This document shows, one piece after another, positions 34,109 to 47,530 of a DNA stretch of 64,000 nucleotides. The translations under genes were made by a program, and so were the position numbers. Position 1 is the stretch's first letter. Each line of letters opens with the position of its first letter. The stretch is from Cryptomeria japonica. Lineage: Eukaryota; Streptophyta; Pinopsida; Cupressales; Cupressaceae. The DNA is taken from NCBI RefSeq assembly GCF_030272615.1, contig NC_081413.1, positions 337,370,802 to 337,434,801 of the forward strand. Reading direction: 5' to 3'. The notes under the pieces are model-generated. The model was not told the origin of the DNA, did not search any database, and saw nothing but the letters and a program-made list of their open reading frames with translations.

Positions 34109-34381
34109 ATGACTTTTAAGTATCACCTTAAGAAAAGAAAACCAATTTATAAAGCTACTCAGAAAAGAATAAGATTCTTGTATATCAATCGCAAGATCTT
34201 ATTAAAACAAAGGACATTCCTACACCATTTTTGTCACTATTTATGTGGCTGCGAGATAGAGTTTGACGGAGAAATTTTGCAAGGATGTGCTTTTCAACAA
34301 AGAGACGCTTTATCACAATGAACAAACAATAGTGGTAAAATCAACAAAACATATCTTCCTAAACCAATAATAACTTATTGA
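34109..34381 (+). pseudogene. Small basic ORF upstream of gag, element C
   Basis: It starts at ATG 34109 with MTFKYHLKKRKP and is strongly Lys/Arg-rich. A stop at 34319-34321 sits where D has Arg (CGA to TGA). Beyond it the same frame continues to 34381, matching the end of the D copy. The first 120 bases are nearly identical to D. No known domain. The place, between leader and gag, is where Ogre elements of the Tat group carry an extra ORF1 of unknown function. Confidence 0.6.
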
Positions 34382-34896
34382 GTTGTCCTTTGGAAACTTC
34401 AATTTTTTTGAAACAATCACATGCCAGTTTGGACTAGAGCTCAATACAAACAACTTAGAAAAAAACAAAACAAATGGAGGAAGAAGATAATCCGATGTTA
34501 CAAACTTTTGGGTATATTGCTGTTGATGAAGAAGCAATCAATAACACCATTAGAGACCTTGATCAAGATTTCAAATTTGATAGACTAATGGAATAATTAT
34601 TAGCAAAACAAAAAGAGAAATATCTTTCGATGTTGGCAAAATCAGGAGCTAAATTGCCACAAGACTTTAACATAGAAATCTTGAAACAAGATGTGGAGGC
34701 AAGTAACACCCAAAACACAGATGATCCAAACAATGAAGATGTAAACAAATAAAGTCATGAAGAGACAATAAAATAACGTAATGACACAAGAAGAGAGCAT
34801 AGTGATAAAAGAACTTACAAAGAAATAAGGAGAAACTATATGGATAATCCGTTGTTAAACCTTACTCAACAAATGCAAGTTCTACAACAACAGATA

Positions 34897-37800
34897 TGTA
34901 ATGCCCCGCCAGGAAACCCCGAAGGCATAAGCCAAAATTACAAGAATAGAGAGCAAATTTTTTTTTTAAAAGTTACAACACATAAGATGCAACAAGATAT
35001 CAAAGATTCAGATTACATAGCGGAAGACTTCAACAACCACCTAAAGAGTTTCCCAACGAGATTACTTAAATTTCACAATTCATTTAACTCACACAATTAA
35101 TCCAATAACTGATTATCTTAATAACGAGATAATTCTTAAACAGGATGATTTCTTTCAGAAGATGGAACTATAAATCACAAGCGAAGATTCATCATTAAGA
35201 TCCATTCATAATCTTCATTCAAACTTTTCATTTAAAATAACAAACCATACATCTAACATTCTAATACACTAGGATTTCATCAAAACATAAGAGATCTTTT
35301 CAAGCATATTTAAATTCCTTAACAACAACTGAGTATAATTCATTACTCTAAGTTACATTCTTTCATATTCCAACATATTGCATTTTAATAGACGATTACA
35401 TACAAGCATCAACGATAAAACACATCTAAACCACTTATGCATTCGATCAATATGGCATTCAAGAAAGAACTGAATATAAGCATTTAAAGATGATTCCATT
35501 TATCCACTTAACCATTTTAACATAAGCTAAACATACATGATAAAGCTGAATAAAGGAAACATAAGAGAATACATCACATAACACCATAATGATCTCGGAG
35601 TTCACCCCTAAAGGGCTACATCTCCGGGTCTGCTCAACTGCAAGACCCCCTCTAATAAATAATAAAGGTTAAGAATACAAGAGGTTACACCAATAGAATC
35701 CAGCCATCAAGGCGATACATAAACAATATACAATGACCGCATCGGTCAATAAATACATAAACGATCCCTGAAAAGAACAGGATCCAGCTGAACATAATCA
35801 AAGCTAAAACAAGAGTCCAAGAGAGCATCCATAAAACTGAGCCATCATCACCCAAGGTCTAACATGAAACCGACACTCACAAGGGCAGAGACAAAAGGAC
35901 GACTCACAAAGGTACTCCTAACAGGACAAAATGACAACACCCTAGCGATCGTAGGGACAAGTGTCATCACACAACCTGGTATGGATACCATGGCAAGTCT
36001 TCATAGGTCCCGGCCCCATACACTGGGTCACCCTGGCAACCTAATCCGAGCTTCCGACCCATCCAAGCCTCATGTGGACCCACACATCCTCTCGTGATGA
36101 CAAGGATGGTAGTTTGCCATTTCAGGCCTTCTCACAACATGTCGAATCTATGATAGCACTCGTCCCATGTGTGAGGCACATTATCTTACTTAGAGATTAC
36201 ATTCTAATCTACTTAGGTTATCACTTATTAGACTCACTTTCGACGGGTTACCCAGCAGCCACTTTGGGCGCGGCCCCCAATCGAAAGCCACTTTCCCATA
36301 CGACACTAGACTATACTCAGACGAACTCAAAACCAAGGAATACACATGGTCAGACGAACGGAGTTCAAGAAGAGAGACACAATCATCAGGTCAAACACAA
36401 CTCAAAAGTAATCACTTATTGAGGGTACTCTAACTAGAGACCTGACAACTAAGGTTAACCACGATCATCATTCGACTCACACACAAGGAGGATATGATCA
36501 AAACGACACTACCACAATACAACAGTCAACTCGAAATCGAGGACTGGAACAGGTACCCCAAGTCAAGCCATACGACAGGGTCCTACTAAACAAAGCAAAA
36601 CATGCTATTTCATAATTAAAGGCGAATACAGAAATTAAACTCGCAAGGCAATAATCAGAAAAGACAATATTTCCTCAAATTGATTTAAACATTAAAATCG
36701 ATCAAGTTTTCTACAAGATCTAAATCAGATTACAGTTATCTACCTCATCTAGGGATAAGTTGTTCTTGGTTTTCTAACTCCTAAGGTTCAAAGCATCGAA
36801 CAGGCAAATTAAGCCATAATGAGTTTTTAACCAAATCATATTAATAAATCTCAGACAACCATTAATCAACTAAAATAAGACATTTAATCTCCAATCCAAA
36901 ACGTCATTAACATACTGGTCTAAAATCAATCTCTACAGATTCATAATTTCAATTCCAGTTACATAATACGGATTACGGAAATAAAAAATGTAGAAAGAGA
37001 ATCTAAAGAAGATAATCATTTCCAATGCATATCGTTAAATTTCTAATGCCCAACGATAAATATTTCACTACTTTACAATTACTCAAATAATATGTTCTGC
37101 GATAAAATTTAACATCATCAAGTAGTAATTACATCGTATTTCAACGATCAAGATCTAGATTCATTAATCCAAGATCGATCAGAATATAATCAATGATATT
37201 TAGTTGCGAAGTTAACAGTTTTAGAACTTAATCAGGAAAGGAGCATAAGTCAAGAAATGGGATTGAATAATTAATTCACTTATAAACTCCATTATAAGAT
37301 TAATCCATGTCCAATTAACATTTACCACTATATGCCACCTTAATCAAGATTAAAAAACTAATTAAACTTAACATTAAAAACAACTCTCATAAAAATGATA
37401 TAATATCATTTGCATTTTTTTTTTTAAATACTAAAAAAAATACATTAAAAAAAACGATTCATAAACTATTTTTTTAAAGAAAAACATTTTAAAATATGTG
37501 GCGAGGGCGGGCCGTGCCCTAACCCTCGCCGCAGGTAAGGCTTCGCGTAGGGAAAGCCCGTGGGCGGCGCCACGGCGGTGCCCGCAGGTGCCGCGGCCCC
37601 TGCGGCCACCGCCGTGAGCCGCAGGCGCTGCGGGCTGCAAGCAAGTAAGGGCGAGCGGGGGAGGAAGTGGGGGGGACGAGCGGGGGAGGGGAGAGGGAGC
37701 GGGTGGAGCTCCGCTCCCCGCCTCCAATCCCCAAACCCAAGGGTTTTAAAAAAAATAAACACGCCCAGTCCGCTCCAATAAAATAAACAACGCCCAGATC

Positions 37801-39120
37801 GATGATAATATATATTTTTAAAAAAAAGAAAAAAGAAACCACACAGTCCGATAATTATCACAAATGCCCAGCACGAAATTGATAAGAAATTTTGATTTAA
37901 AATAAATTTGATTAAACATACAAGAATTCCATCTTTCTCTAATTAGAGATCTGGGTTTAAACACTTCCTTTCAACATAGCAAACCCCATAATAATAAAAC
38001 ACAGTCCAATAAAGAGATTAACAATATGATTCCTCAATAACAAATCCAATTCTTTCAACCAGAATTTCTTTTGGCAACAAGAAAATGATTCAGAATCCTA
38101 CCTTCATTCGCAATCCTGGTAGAGATGACTGAAGAGCCCACCCTGTAAGCTCAAGAATTCCTCCTCCTTCCAGAATCCCCCAAAATCCTTCTCCAACCCA
38201 AAATTTCTCCAAAATGTCCAACCTTTTCAAATTTCCCCAAATATGGGTTATATGGAAGAGTTGACCCAAAAATTCCATTTTTGGAATTAAAAATTTTATT
38301 TACAAATAATTCTCAACATTAAATCTTTTTTTTCAACTATAGCAACAAATTGACTTACTTTATCAATTAAAAATCGATTTCCTCAATTAATACGATTTAA
38401 CTTTTCAAATTTTAAAAGCCAACAGAATGCAATTAGAATCTATTGAGATTTAAATACAAAACTTCCTTTTTTTTTTAACAGCATATATAAAATGCATTTA
38501 ATATTCCAAATCAGTGATTTAATCGAATTCACTCCCAATATAAAATAAGCAATCCAATATCAACGGAAATCGCATAACGAAAACCAGATTAATTTAACCC
38601 ATTAATCTTCAATGCACAAACGCATATTTAATCAAGATAATTACTAATGACTAATTAATCAAATTAACCAAACACACCAAGCACGCAAAACGAGAAAGCC
38701 AACCAAACAGACGACTCGCAAACCCAAACAAGAAGGGATTGACGACGACGACTGGCGATGCTCACTTGAGCATGACTAAGGTCAACTAGGGTCTTACGAC
38801 CACCTAATCCAACTCTAAGGATTAAAAAGGGTACACTCAAACCTGCAAACCAGGTGAAGACGAACCTCGCACTCATGCGGCGTTGTACCTGAAATCTCCT
38901 GCAACCAAAGATCATACATGCATACATATATAAACTTGATGAATGCGTTAGCTCAATATTAATACCACGAAATAGGTACACTAACAACTTGCATACAACT
39001 AGTGTGAGAAACCACATCAACAACTATGCGTAAAATCAACATCTGACTATAACATAATATTAAGATAATCTGATCAAGATTAAACCAAGGTTAGAGGTTG
39101 ATTAGGGCAGGGGTACTACA
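34897..39120. mobile_element. Element E copy 2 (4224 bp), nested in gag of element C
   Basis: TGTAATGCCCCGCC at 34897 and GGGCAGGGGTACTACA at 39120, with the perfect 5-bp duplication AGATA (34892-34896 and 39121-39125). The Gag frame of C resumes after it, as the intact order in D shows. Same orientation and near full-length match to copy 1. No coding capacity. The GC-rich core is at 37500-37733. Confidence 0.9.
37500..37733. other. GC-rich island inside element E copy 2
   Basis: Counterpart of 12473-12672, with shared blocks such as GCCCGCAGGTGCCGCGGC and CCACCGCCGTGAGCCGCAG, but with small insertions and deletions between copies that shift every frame. That argues against a conserved protein. 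Confidence 0.65.
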
Positions 39121-40613
39121 AGATACGAGATATGCAAAATGGAACAAGCTCCAAGAAGTATTCATTGGAAGATATCTTCCCATATTCTTTCGATAAAAAA
39201 TTAAATATGGTACCATTTCCACAGCATTGTGAGATCCCTAAATATGACAAATACGATGGAAAATATGATCCTCAGGATCATATTAGGGAGTTGTTTACTA
39301 TGAGTATGGAATTTGCACATGATGAAACTTACCTGATGCATCTTTTCCCTAGGAGTTTAAATGGATAATCAATGGAATGGTTTTCAAGATTACCATCCAG
39401 AATTAAATCTTTTGAAGAACTCATGAATAGATTTATTTCACAATACTCCTACAATGTAAGGAATGGGATAACAATATTGGATTTATGCAATGTTAAACAA
39501 AAGAATGGTGAATCTTTTATGATCTTCTTACAGCGATGGAAACATATGTTTAATAGGTATCCAAGAGATGTACCTAACCAAGAAAAGACGGACATATTTA
39601 TTGATAATCTTATCAGTGAAATGAGTTATCGACTAAAAATGCAATGTCCTCCCTCCTTCGCCAAGAAAAATTGAGAATGGTCTAAAAATAGAAAACACGA
39701 TGGTAAAGAAAGAAGAGATAAAATTTTACAATAATTCTTACAACAACAAAAACAATGGTAACAATGAAAAACCCAAGTTCTGGTCAAATAATAGGAATGT
39801 CATCAATGGAGGAAATGATGACAATCGTGCTACAAAACAATAACCAATTTTTAATCTATCAAGTCAAATCCCAAACAATAACAATCAAGAAAGCAATAAA
39901 ACCAAGTCTTTCTTCTCCAATCCTCACAGGAAATTTACAAACATTGGAGAACCATTGGAATCAGCTTTAAAAACTCTTCTTACAAACAAACTGATTGTTT
40001 TACTAGAAGCAAGAAGTTGTGAACCTTAAGTCAAGCCTAATTGGTGGAATGATAGTAATTTTTGTAATTACAATCGGAATAAAGGACACCAAATAAATGA
40101 TTGTCAGGGTTTGAAACACCTTATCCAAGATCTAGTCAATAATGCAACTATCACATTAGATAGCCATAAGACAAACGAATCACGCCTAGCTTTCAAAACT
40201 CCACTTCTGAATTATGACAAAGGTGAACAATCCCAATTAAAAGATGACAAAAGAAAAGCCAAAGTGAACTACACTTATACATATGATGATGTGGTAAATG
40301 TCATCATTGTTAAATATAATCCACCTTCAGAATCAATCAATGTCATTATGAGAAGCAAAGAGAAGGTCACCTTTCCGGGTATAACAAAAGACTCGACATC
40401 CATTTCACAACAATACAATTTAGTAGAGAAATTACCCACTCAAATATCAATTTTGGAACTTCTCAAAGTTTCACCTATGCATAAGGAAATTTTGGAAAAA
40501 GTTTTAGTGGAAACAATAGATTCAAAAGACTTGGATGTGGATCAATTCCAAAATATGGTGGGACACCTTATAGCCCCTCATTGATTATCATTTTATGAAA
40601 ATGATGACGCTTC

Positions 40614-42964
40614 TTGCAACATCCTCACAATGCTCCTTTACATGTTGAAGTCACCATTAATAAAAATCATGTCAAACGCGTACTCATAGATGGTGGAGAG
40701 GGTTTAAACATTTGTGCATTAAGTTTAATAAAAGCTTTGGGATATTCAGAAAATGCAATAGATCCAAAAAAGAAAATAATTATTAAGGCTTATGATGAAG
40801 CAAAGCGTTCTTCTAAAGGAACTATGGTGTTACCAATAAAAATAGGACCTATGGAAAGTAATACATTATGTCAGGTTTTAGATTTGAACCTCTCTTACAA
40901 CATTCTTCTGGGAATACCGTGGATTCACACCATGCAAGTAGTTCCTTCTACATATCATCAATGTGTAAAATTTTGTCATGAAGGACAAGAGGTCACTATA
41001 ATTGCAAACTCTAGCTAATATTGTAATAATTTGAAGCCAACACAAGATACAATAGTTCTACATAACAGAGAATCAGTATATCCTACCAAAGAGATCCAAG
41101 GAAAGTTATGGGAAACCTTTGAGAAAAAGATCAAATTAAATGATGAAGGAATGGGAAAATATTCTTTGCATAATTTTCCACTTTCACCTAAGTCATATGG
41201 AAAGCCTACAAATATCGAATCAAAGAACTTAGAGAAATCAAAAGGCATATTTAATAGAGCATTTGTTAGAGCTGGAACACTTGAAGAAGAAACCAAAGAC
41301 AAGGACATTCTTGGTTGGTTGTACAAAGATGAAAATGAAACTATAACAACAGCTGCAGAAATCGATATTCCCATAAAACAATATGGCAATGGTTATAAGA
41401 TCATGCAAAAAATGGGATATGAAGGAAAAGGACCAATTGGTAAGCGACATCAAGGTATTTTAGAACCTATTTGTCCCCACTCATAATCTAAAGAAGATAA
41501 ATCAGGACTTGGATATCTAAAATCAAATCAAAAGCAACATAATCATCAACATCCAAAGAGGAGAAAGAAATCAATCTCTATAGAAGAAAAATGGCAAGAA
41601 AAGCTACATCAAGCAACATAAATAGTAGCCAATAAGCAGAAACAAGAAGAAGAGATTGCAATCAAAAGAAAAGAAGAATCTTTTCAACAAGTTCAAGGAA
41701 TACGAGCAAGTGCAAAATCTAAACAAGATATTCCAGAAGCAGTAAAAATCAAGATGGTAGAAATCAGGGAACTTTTTGCACCATACCACATTCCTGTGTG
41801 GTATAGTCCTAGACAATGGTTCAGAGACAGATTCAAATGAATATGAATGGGGTCCAGATGTCTCATCTAGTATATCAAGTGAAGAAAAAAATAAAGAGAA
41901 AACAACTATCACAAAAGAAGACTTGTCTATTACAAAACAAAAGATGGAGTTAGAAAGAAGACAAGAACTCAGAATCTAGAGAAAAGAGGCATATATAAGA
42001 CAACAAAAGAAAGGGGATGACAAAGATAACAAAGTAACACCACAATAAGTACAAATAGATATGGATCAAGCATTTGGAAATATCATATTTCTTTCAAATA
42101 AAGAGAAAGATGTACCAAGATATGGTAGAACCATAGAAGAACTAAGATATAGTCAAGTAAGATTGACTATTAGTTCAGAAGAAGCTGAGTTTGAAAGAAG
42201 ACAAAAACTAGCAAAAGAATCCTCTATATCATGTGCCCAAGTATGTCAACTTCAAAATGAAAATGAATTTATGGAAAATAATCAAGAAGGAACTTGCAGT
42301 ACTAAAGATGTGTGTGTTGATATAATCCTTTCGTTTAAAGGACAAATGTCAGATGAAGAACCATTTGAGTGTGAACTAAAAAATACTTATTGATTTTGTT
42401 AGAACTAGTTGGAGAACACTTGGGAGAGATAATCCTCAAGATCATTCTATCTATGACATTACCTACTCTACGCCAAATTATGACCATTATGTCATGAACT
42501 TTGAAGCACCTAACGATGACAATGATTATGACTTACCTCTTCTTCATCCTAAACTAGTTGATTGGGATAATCTAGAAAACCCTGAATTAGACATTGTTTC
42601 CAATGATCATGACTTAGCTATATATCTTAATGCCATTGAACCCATAACACCTAAGATATCTTCCATTGTGGATCAAGTAACATTTCTTACAGTCAAGAGA
42701 ATGCCAAACTTTCCTATCGCAAAATTGAAATAAAACAAGGAAAGAGACCTACTGTTGAAAACCATTTCATGGCAACACGATCAATCAAAAGGAAAAATAA
42801 AGGACGTATCTGACAGTGAAAACCTCTTTGAGGTGCCAGAAGATGGAAAGTTTGACATCCTCCCTGTGTATTTTTAGGAGAGATTTGCTATTCTAATAGA
42901 ACCAATAGAAGCAATAAATATTGGCACATCAAAGGATCCCAAGATACTTCATTCTGCTGCCTCG
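40614..42964 (+). pseudogene. Element C protease, G-patch and long linker, broken
   Basis: Protease: VLIDGGEGLNICALSLIKAL (about 40679-40738) with DGG as in Tat-group proteases, where the retroviral motif is DTG/DSG, followed by LNLSYNILLGIPWIH. A G-patch motif follows at about 41370-41470 (YGNGYKIMQKMGYEGKGPIG), a glycine-rich RNA-binding module. Then about 1.5 kb of Glu/Lys/Asp/Ser-rich, probably disordered linker leads to reverse transcriptase. Frameshifts near 41750 and 42400 and stops near 41484, 41979 and 42732 break it. Confidence 0.8.
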
Positions 42965-45900
42965 TTGTTAGATAAAGAGAGGAAAGAATACATAGAATTC
43001 TTTAGACAAAGACAAACTAATTTTTCTTTGTCCTATGCAGACATGCCAAGACTTAATCTAGATCTTATAATGCATCATCTCAATATGGATTTAAAAGGAA
43101 AACTAGTTAAAGAAAAGATAAGAAATATGCATCCACACATCGCTCTTCTTGTAAAAGCCAAGCTAAAGAAACTATTAGATGTGGGTTTCATAAGACCTAT
43201 TGCCTATCCAAAATGGGTTTTCAGCATTGTACGAGTGTCAAAGCCAGATAAAATCATAAGAGTCTACACTGATTTCAGAGATTTGAACAAAGCATGTCCC
43301 AAATATGATTTCCCACTACCCAACATTAATATAATTGTGGACTTATCAATAGGGCATGACATGTTTTCATTAATAGATGGCTTCTGAGGATACAATCAAA
43401 CAAGAATCGCCCCTGCAGATCAAGAAAAGACAACATTCACATGTGCATGGGGTACTTATTGCTAGAATGTTATTCCATTTGGGCTTAAGAATGCAGGAGC
43501 GACTTATCAAAGGGCTATGATGACAATTTTCCATGATATGATGCATACATTTATGGAATATTATGTAGATGATATACTTGCAAAGTCTCATACAAGACAA
43601 GAACATTTTAACATCTTAAGCAAGATCTTTGATAGGCTTGAAAGATATCAGTTGAGATTAAATCCAAAGAAATGGGCATTTGGAGTAACCTCTGGAAAAC
43701 TTCTTGGGTACATTATATCAGCCTGTGGAATTGAAGTAGATCTTGAAAAGGTCAAAGCCATCATGGAGATAGAGTCACCTAGGAACATAAGTCAATTGCG
43801 ATCTTTACAAGGAAGATTGCAATCAATCATAAGATTTTTCTCTCAATTAGCAGATAGATGTCATTCATTCACTCATCTTTTACATAAGAATGTTCCATTC
43901 AAATGGGATCAGAAATGTGAAGAGGCTTTTATGCAAATTAAAGAATATCTCATGAATCCTCTAGTACCAGTATCACTAATAAAAGGGAAACCATTTTTTC
44001 TATATATCTCGATGACAAACGTATCATTAGGTGCTCTCCTAACTCAACGTGATGAAGAAGGAAAAGAAAGAGTAGTGTATTACATTAGTAGAACACTTGT
44101 TGGCTATGAACTGAATTATACATCAATAGAGAAGACATGTCTAGCAATTAAATTTGCAACTCAGAAGTTACAACGTTATATGCTGACTCATTTTGTGAAA
44201 ATAATAGAAAAGATAGATCCACTAAAGTATTTGCTGAACAAGTCAATTTTGATAGGAAGATTAGCCAAATGGGTTATGATATTGAGTGAATTTGATATAG
44301 AGTATGTTGATCAAAAAGCTATCAAAGGATAGGTCATTGCTGATCAATTAGATGAAGCACCTTTACAAAATGACATACCATTGCTCATTGAATTTCTTGA
44401 TGCAAACATTTTGATAGTAAGTACAAAATTTTAGGAATTGTACTTTGATGGTTCTTACAAAAAATATGGATTAGGTGCAAGAATTTTATTCATCACACCT
44501 TAGCAACACACAATTCTAAAATCATATAGACTTCGGTTTCCATGCACAAACAATACTGCAAAATATGAAGCATTGACTATTGGGCTCAAAATGGCTATTG
44601 AATGGAATATCAAGGAATTACATGTCTATGGTGATTCACAACTTATGATCAACCAAATAAATGATGATTATCAAACCAAGGATGACAAGCTCATGCCCTA
44701 CAAACAGTTGGTAGAAGAGTTTAAAGAACACTTTGTAGAAGTATCATTTACTCAAATCCCAAGAAATGAGAACAAAGTAGCAGATGCAATGGCTACAATA
44801 GCATCTCTCTTGAAGAATCAAGAGAGTCAACAGTGTTACGAATTCCTCATGGAAGATAGCTTAACCCCTACCATTAAATCCCAGCATACCTACATGATTT
44901 TTTATATATCAGGAATCAACCAATCCTTATACGACCGAACCTATCAGTACTTAAAAGAGAACATCCTGCAATCAAAGAAGAAATTTTATCTGTCAGCCAT
45001 CCCGCTATACGATTATTGTCGATACCTTATATAGGCAAGGTCTAGATAGTACTTTATTGAGATGTCTTGAACAAGAAGAATCTGAGAAAGTTCTTAACAA
45101 AGTTCACACAGGTATTTGTGGCACACACTCAAGTGGATTAACACTAGCTAAGAAAATTCTTCGTATGGGTTACTATTTGCATACTATGGAGAGAGATTCA
45201 TTCACATATGCCAAGAAATGCAAATAATGTCAGATTCATGGGAATCTCATTCACGCACTAGTACAAGAATTGTATCCTATGATTGGATCATGGTCATTTT
45301 CTCAATGGGGCCTTGATTTGGTAGGAAAGATAAATCCTTCATCCTCTAATGGATATATGTTCATTCTGATTGCTACTGAATATTTCTCTAAATGGATTGA
45401 AGCAATACCTTTGACAAAAGTGACAGGAAAACAAATATCATCATTCATCTTGAATTATATAATCTATCGCTATGGAATTCCTATGACCATTATCACTGAC
45501 AATGGGCGACCATTTAAGAATAAAGATGTGAAGGAACTATGTGAGTAGTTTCATATCCAACATAGGTTTTCTGCTTTGTATTATCCACAAGGAAATGTTC
45601 AAGAAGAGGCATCAAACAAGACTATCTTGAAAATCTTGAAGAAAATAGTCAATGAAGCTGGAAAAGACTGACACATTCAGCTAAACCCTACTCTTTGGGA
45701 ATACTGAACCAACATCCACACACCAATAGGGGAAACTCCATGTTGCTTAGTCTATGGATCAGAAGCCATATTGCCCATAGAAGTAGAGATACCTTCTCTA
45801 CAGGTTTCCTTGAAAGGTCTTATACCAGAGGAAGAATGATGAGTCTCTAGACTCCAAGAACTTGAACTGATCCAGGAACGTCACCAAAATGCAACAGATC

Positions 45901-46165
45901 ATTTGAAAGTATATCAACAAAGAATGGAAAGAAGTTATAATCACATATTCAAGCCACAAATTTTGTAGATTGGAGATACAGTTCTAAAGGAGAATCCAAG
46001 AAATCAGTAAGACTGAGAAAAAAGGGTAAATTTGAACCAAATTGGCTAGGACCTTTTGTCATAGTAGAAGCATATGGCTCAGAAGCATACAAGTTATCCA
46101 CTCCTGAAGGTGATTGGTTTGATGAACCTATCAATTCTATTCATATCAAAAATTTCTATGCTTGA
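42965..46165 (+). pseudogene. Element C reverse transcriptase, RNase H, second RNase H and integrase, broken
   Basis: Reverse transcriptase: RVYTDFRDLNKACPKYDFPLP, LIDGF then a stop (43385-43387) inside DGFSGYNQ, PFGLKNAGATYQR and YVDDILAKSH (43562-43573). RNase H follows (KWDQKCEEAF, SLGALLTQ, YYISRTLVGYELN, to about 44330). A second, archaeal-type RNase H follows (LYFDGSYKKYGLG, KYEALTIGLKMAIEW, VYGDSQLMI, KVADAMATI, 44440-44820), a mark of the Tat group. Integrase: finger HTGICGTHSSG with C near 45225; core WGLDLVG, ITDNG, and Glu in EEASNK (about 45610). A frameshift lies near 45030. Stops are frequent. The frame closes at 46165. Confidence 0.92.
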
Positions 46166-47015
46166 GATATAAAGTCCAGAAAAAAATCAATTAAAAACAT
46201 ATAAAATCCTGAAGAAATCAGTAAAAATCAGAAAAGCAGAAAATCCCTAAAAAGCACAAAATAGGGAAAACAGAAAGAAAAAAAATGAAAAGAAAAAAAA
46301 ATGAAAAGAAAAAAAAATGAAAAGAAAAAAAAATGCAATAAATTTAGATGGTGAAAACCTGGTAAATAGGCCCTATCTAAAAAAAAAAGTGATTTCTTCC
46401 ATCTATGAGATCGCTTTGCGCACCTATCCACTCCATCATATCCAATCTATCACTTCCTAGCTTATCCATTCCATCTTTCACATCCATTGCTCTGACCATT
46501 AGCAGAAAATATGCTGCTTACCAATAGTTATCAATCTTTGACATACTTGTTGTAGTCGCTATCTTAGATTTATTAGAATCAATCAATCTGCATTTGTATC
46601 CCTCCATGGTTTGGATCTTGATCAATTGATACATCCATAATAAAGTTTTGTTTATGCTGGGGGAAAAATCCCAATTCCTTTTGCTAATGTGATCTTTTGA
46701 ATCTTTGAAAATCCCATTCGAAAAACTTAGAAAAACCAAAAACATCTAGGATTTTGAAACAAATACCAAGCAACAAAGCAACGAAAATCAAGGCATCTTT
46801 TGAGAACTGAATCGTGAAACTTAGAAAATGAAGAATCAACCAGCAAGTAATAAAGGATTATCAAAGATGATTCATCAAGATGATTATATGAGTTAATGAC
46901 TATGAGAACATATGAATGACCTACAAGATTCAGTGTTTATATCTTGATTTTAATGCTAATCATGTACTCTATGCAACTCAAGGATGTCCATGACTAGAGA
47001 AGCTATGATGGGGCA
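46166..47015 (+). other. Element C 3' untranslated region
   Basis: No ORF. It contains four 16-bp purine units at 46272-46334 and a purine-rich stretch GCTGGGGGAAAAATCCC near 46650. The polypurine tract next to the LTR may be GATGGGGCA at about 47007-47015, which places the LTR start at TGATTATTTTC (47016). This edge is tentative. Confidence 0.5.
46272..46334 (+). repeat. 16-bp purine tandem repeat
   Basis: About four units of GAAAAGAAAAAAAAAT head to tail in the 3' UTR of element C. Purine-only apart from one T per unit. Confidence 0.9.
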
Positions 47016-47244
47016 TGATTATTTTCTTTGATTGTTTTCTGTGGTTTATCTCTTATTAAGGTATGTACTTGTTGTATACACATAAAAATTGGCTATGAGC
47101 AATTAAATAAATATTTTATATTTATTTAATGATTATTCTTCTATTAAATAGTTAATTTGAAAAGATTAATTTATTTAGTTCATTTCATGGCTTTCTATTA
47201 ATTAATATTTTATTAATTAATTCATCTATCTTGTTCTTCTAATT

Positions 47245-47343
47245 AATTAAATATCTAATATTTAATTATTCCTCTAACCAAGTTAATTAAATATCTAATA
47301 TTTAATTATCTCCTCCAAGCAATTAAATATCTAATATTTAATA
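47245..47343. repeat. Three near-palindromic AT units in the C/D LTR
   Basis: AATTAAATATCTAATATTTAATT-type units at about 47245, 47284 and 47321, each able to fold on itself, separated by short pyrimidine spacers. Confidence 0.85.
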
Positions 47344-47530
47344 GTTATTCTCCTATCCTATAGTCTCAAATATTAAATAATTCCTAAATTATTTAATCTC
47401 CCTTTTCCAACTCACCCTCCATCTCCACTTCATCTTCCCTTTGCCAACTCATCAAACATGTGGCTAAGGAAATTAATATTTATCAAATATTAATTCACCA
47501 TTTATCTCCAACTTCCAAACCTAATGAAAA

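Larger units (their letters stand above)
34421..40570 (+). pseudogene. Element C Gag, broken and split by E2
   Basis: It starts at ATG 34421 (MPVWTRAQ), matching the D start MLVWTRAQ. The first part runs to 34896, with a one-base shift near 34470 and several stops, and is then interrupted by element E2. It resumes at 39121 with MQNGTSSKKY and carries the plant Gypsy Gag core (DKYDGKYDPQDHI, YLMHLFPRSLNG, MEWFSRLPS, FISQYSYN, FMIFLQRWKHMFNRYP). A further frameshift lies near 39670. A degenerate knuckle (CNYNRNKGHQINDC, about 40050-40100) closes the capsid/nucleocapsid part. The region up to 40570 is Gag tail and protease leader. Confidence 0.85.
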
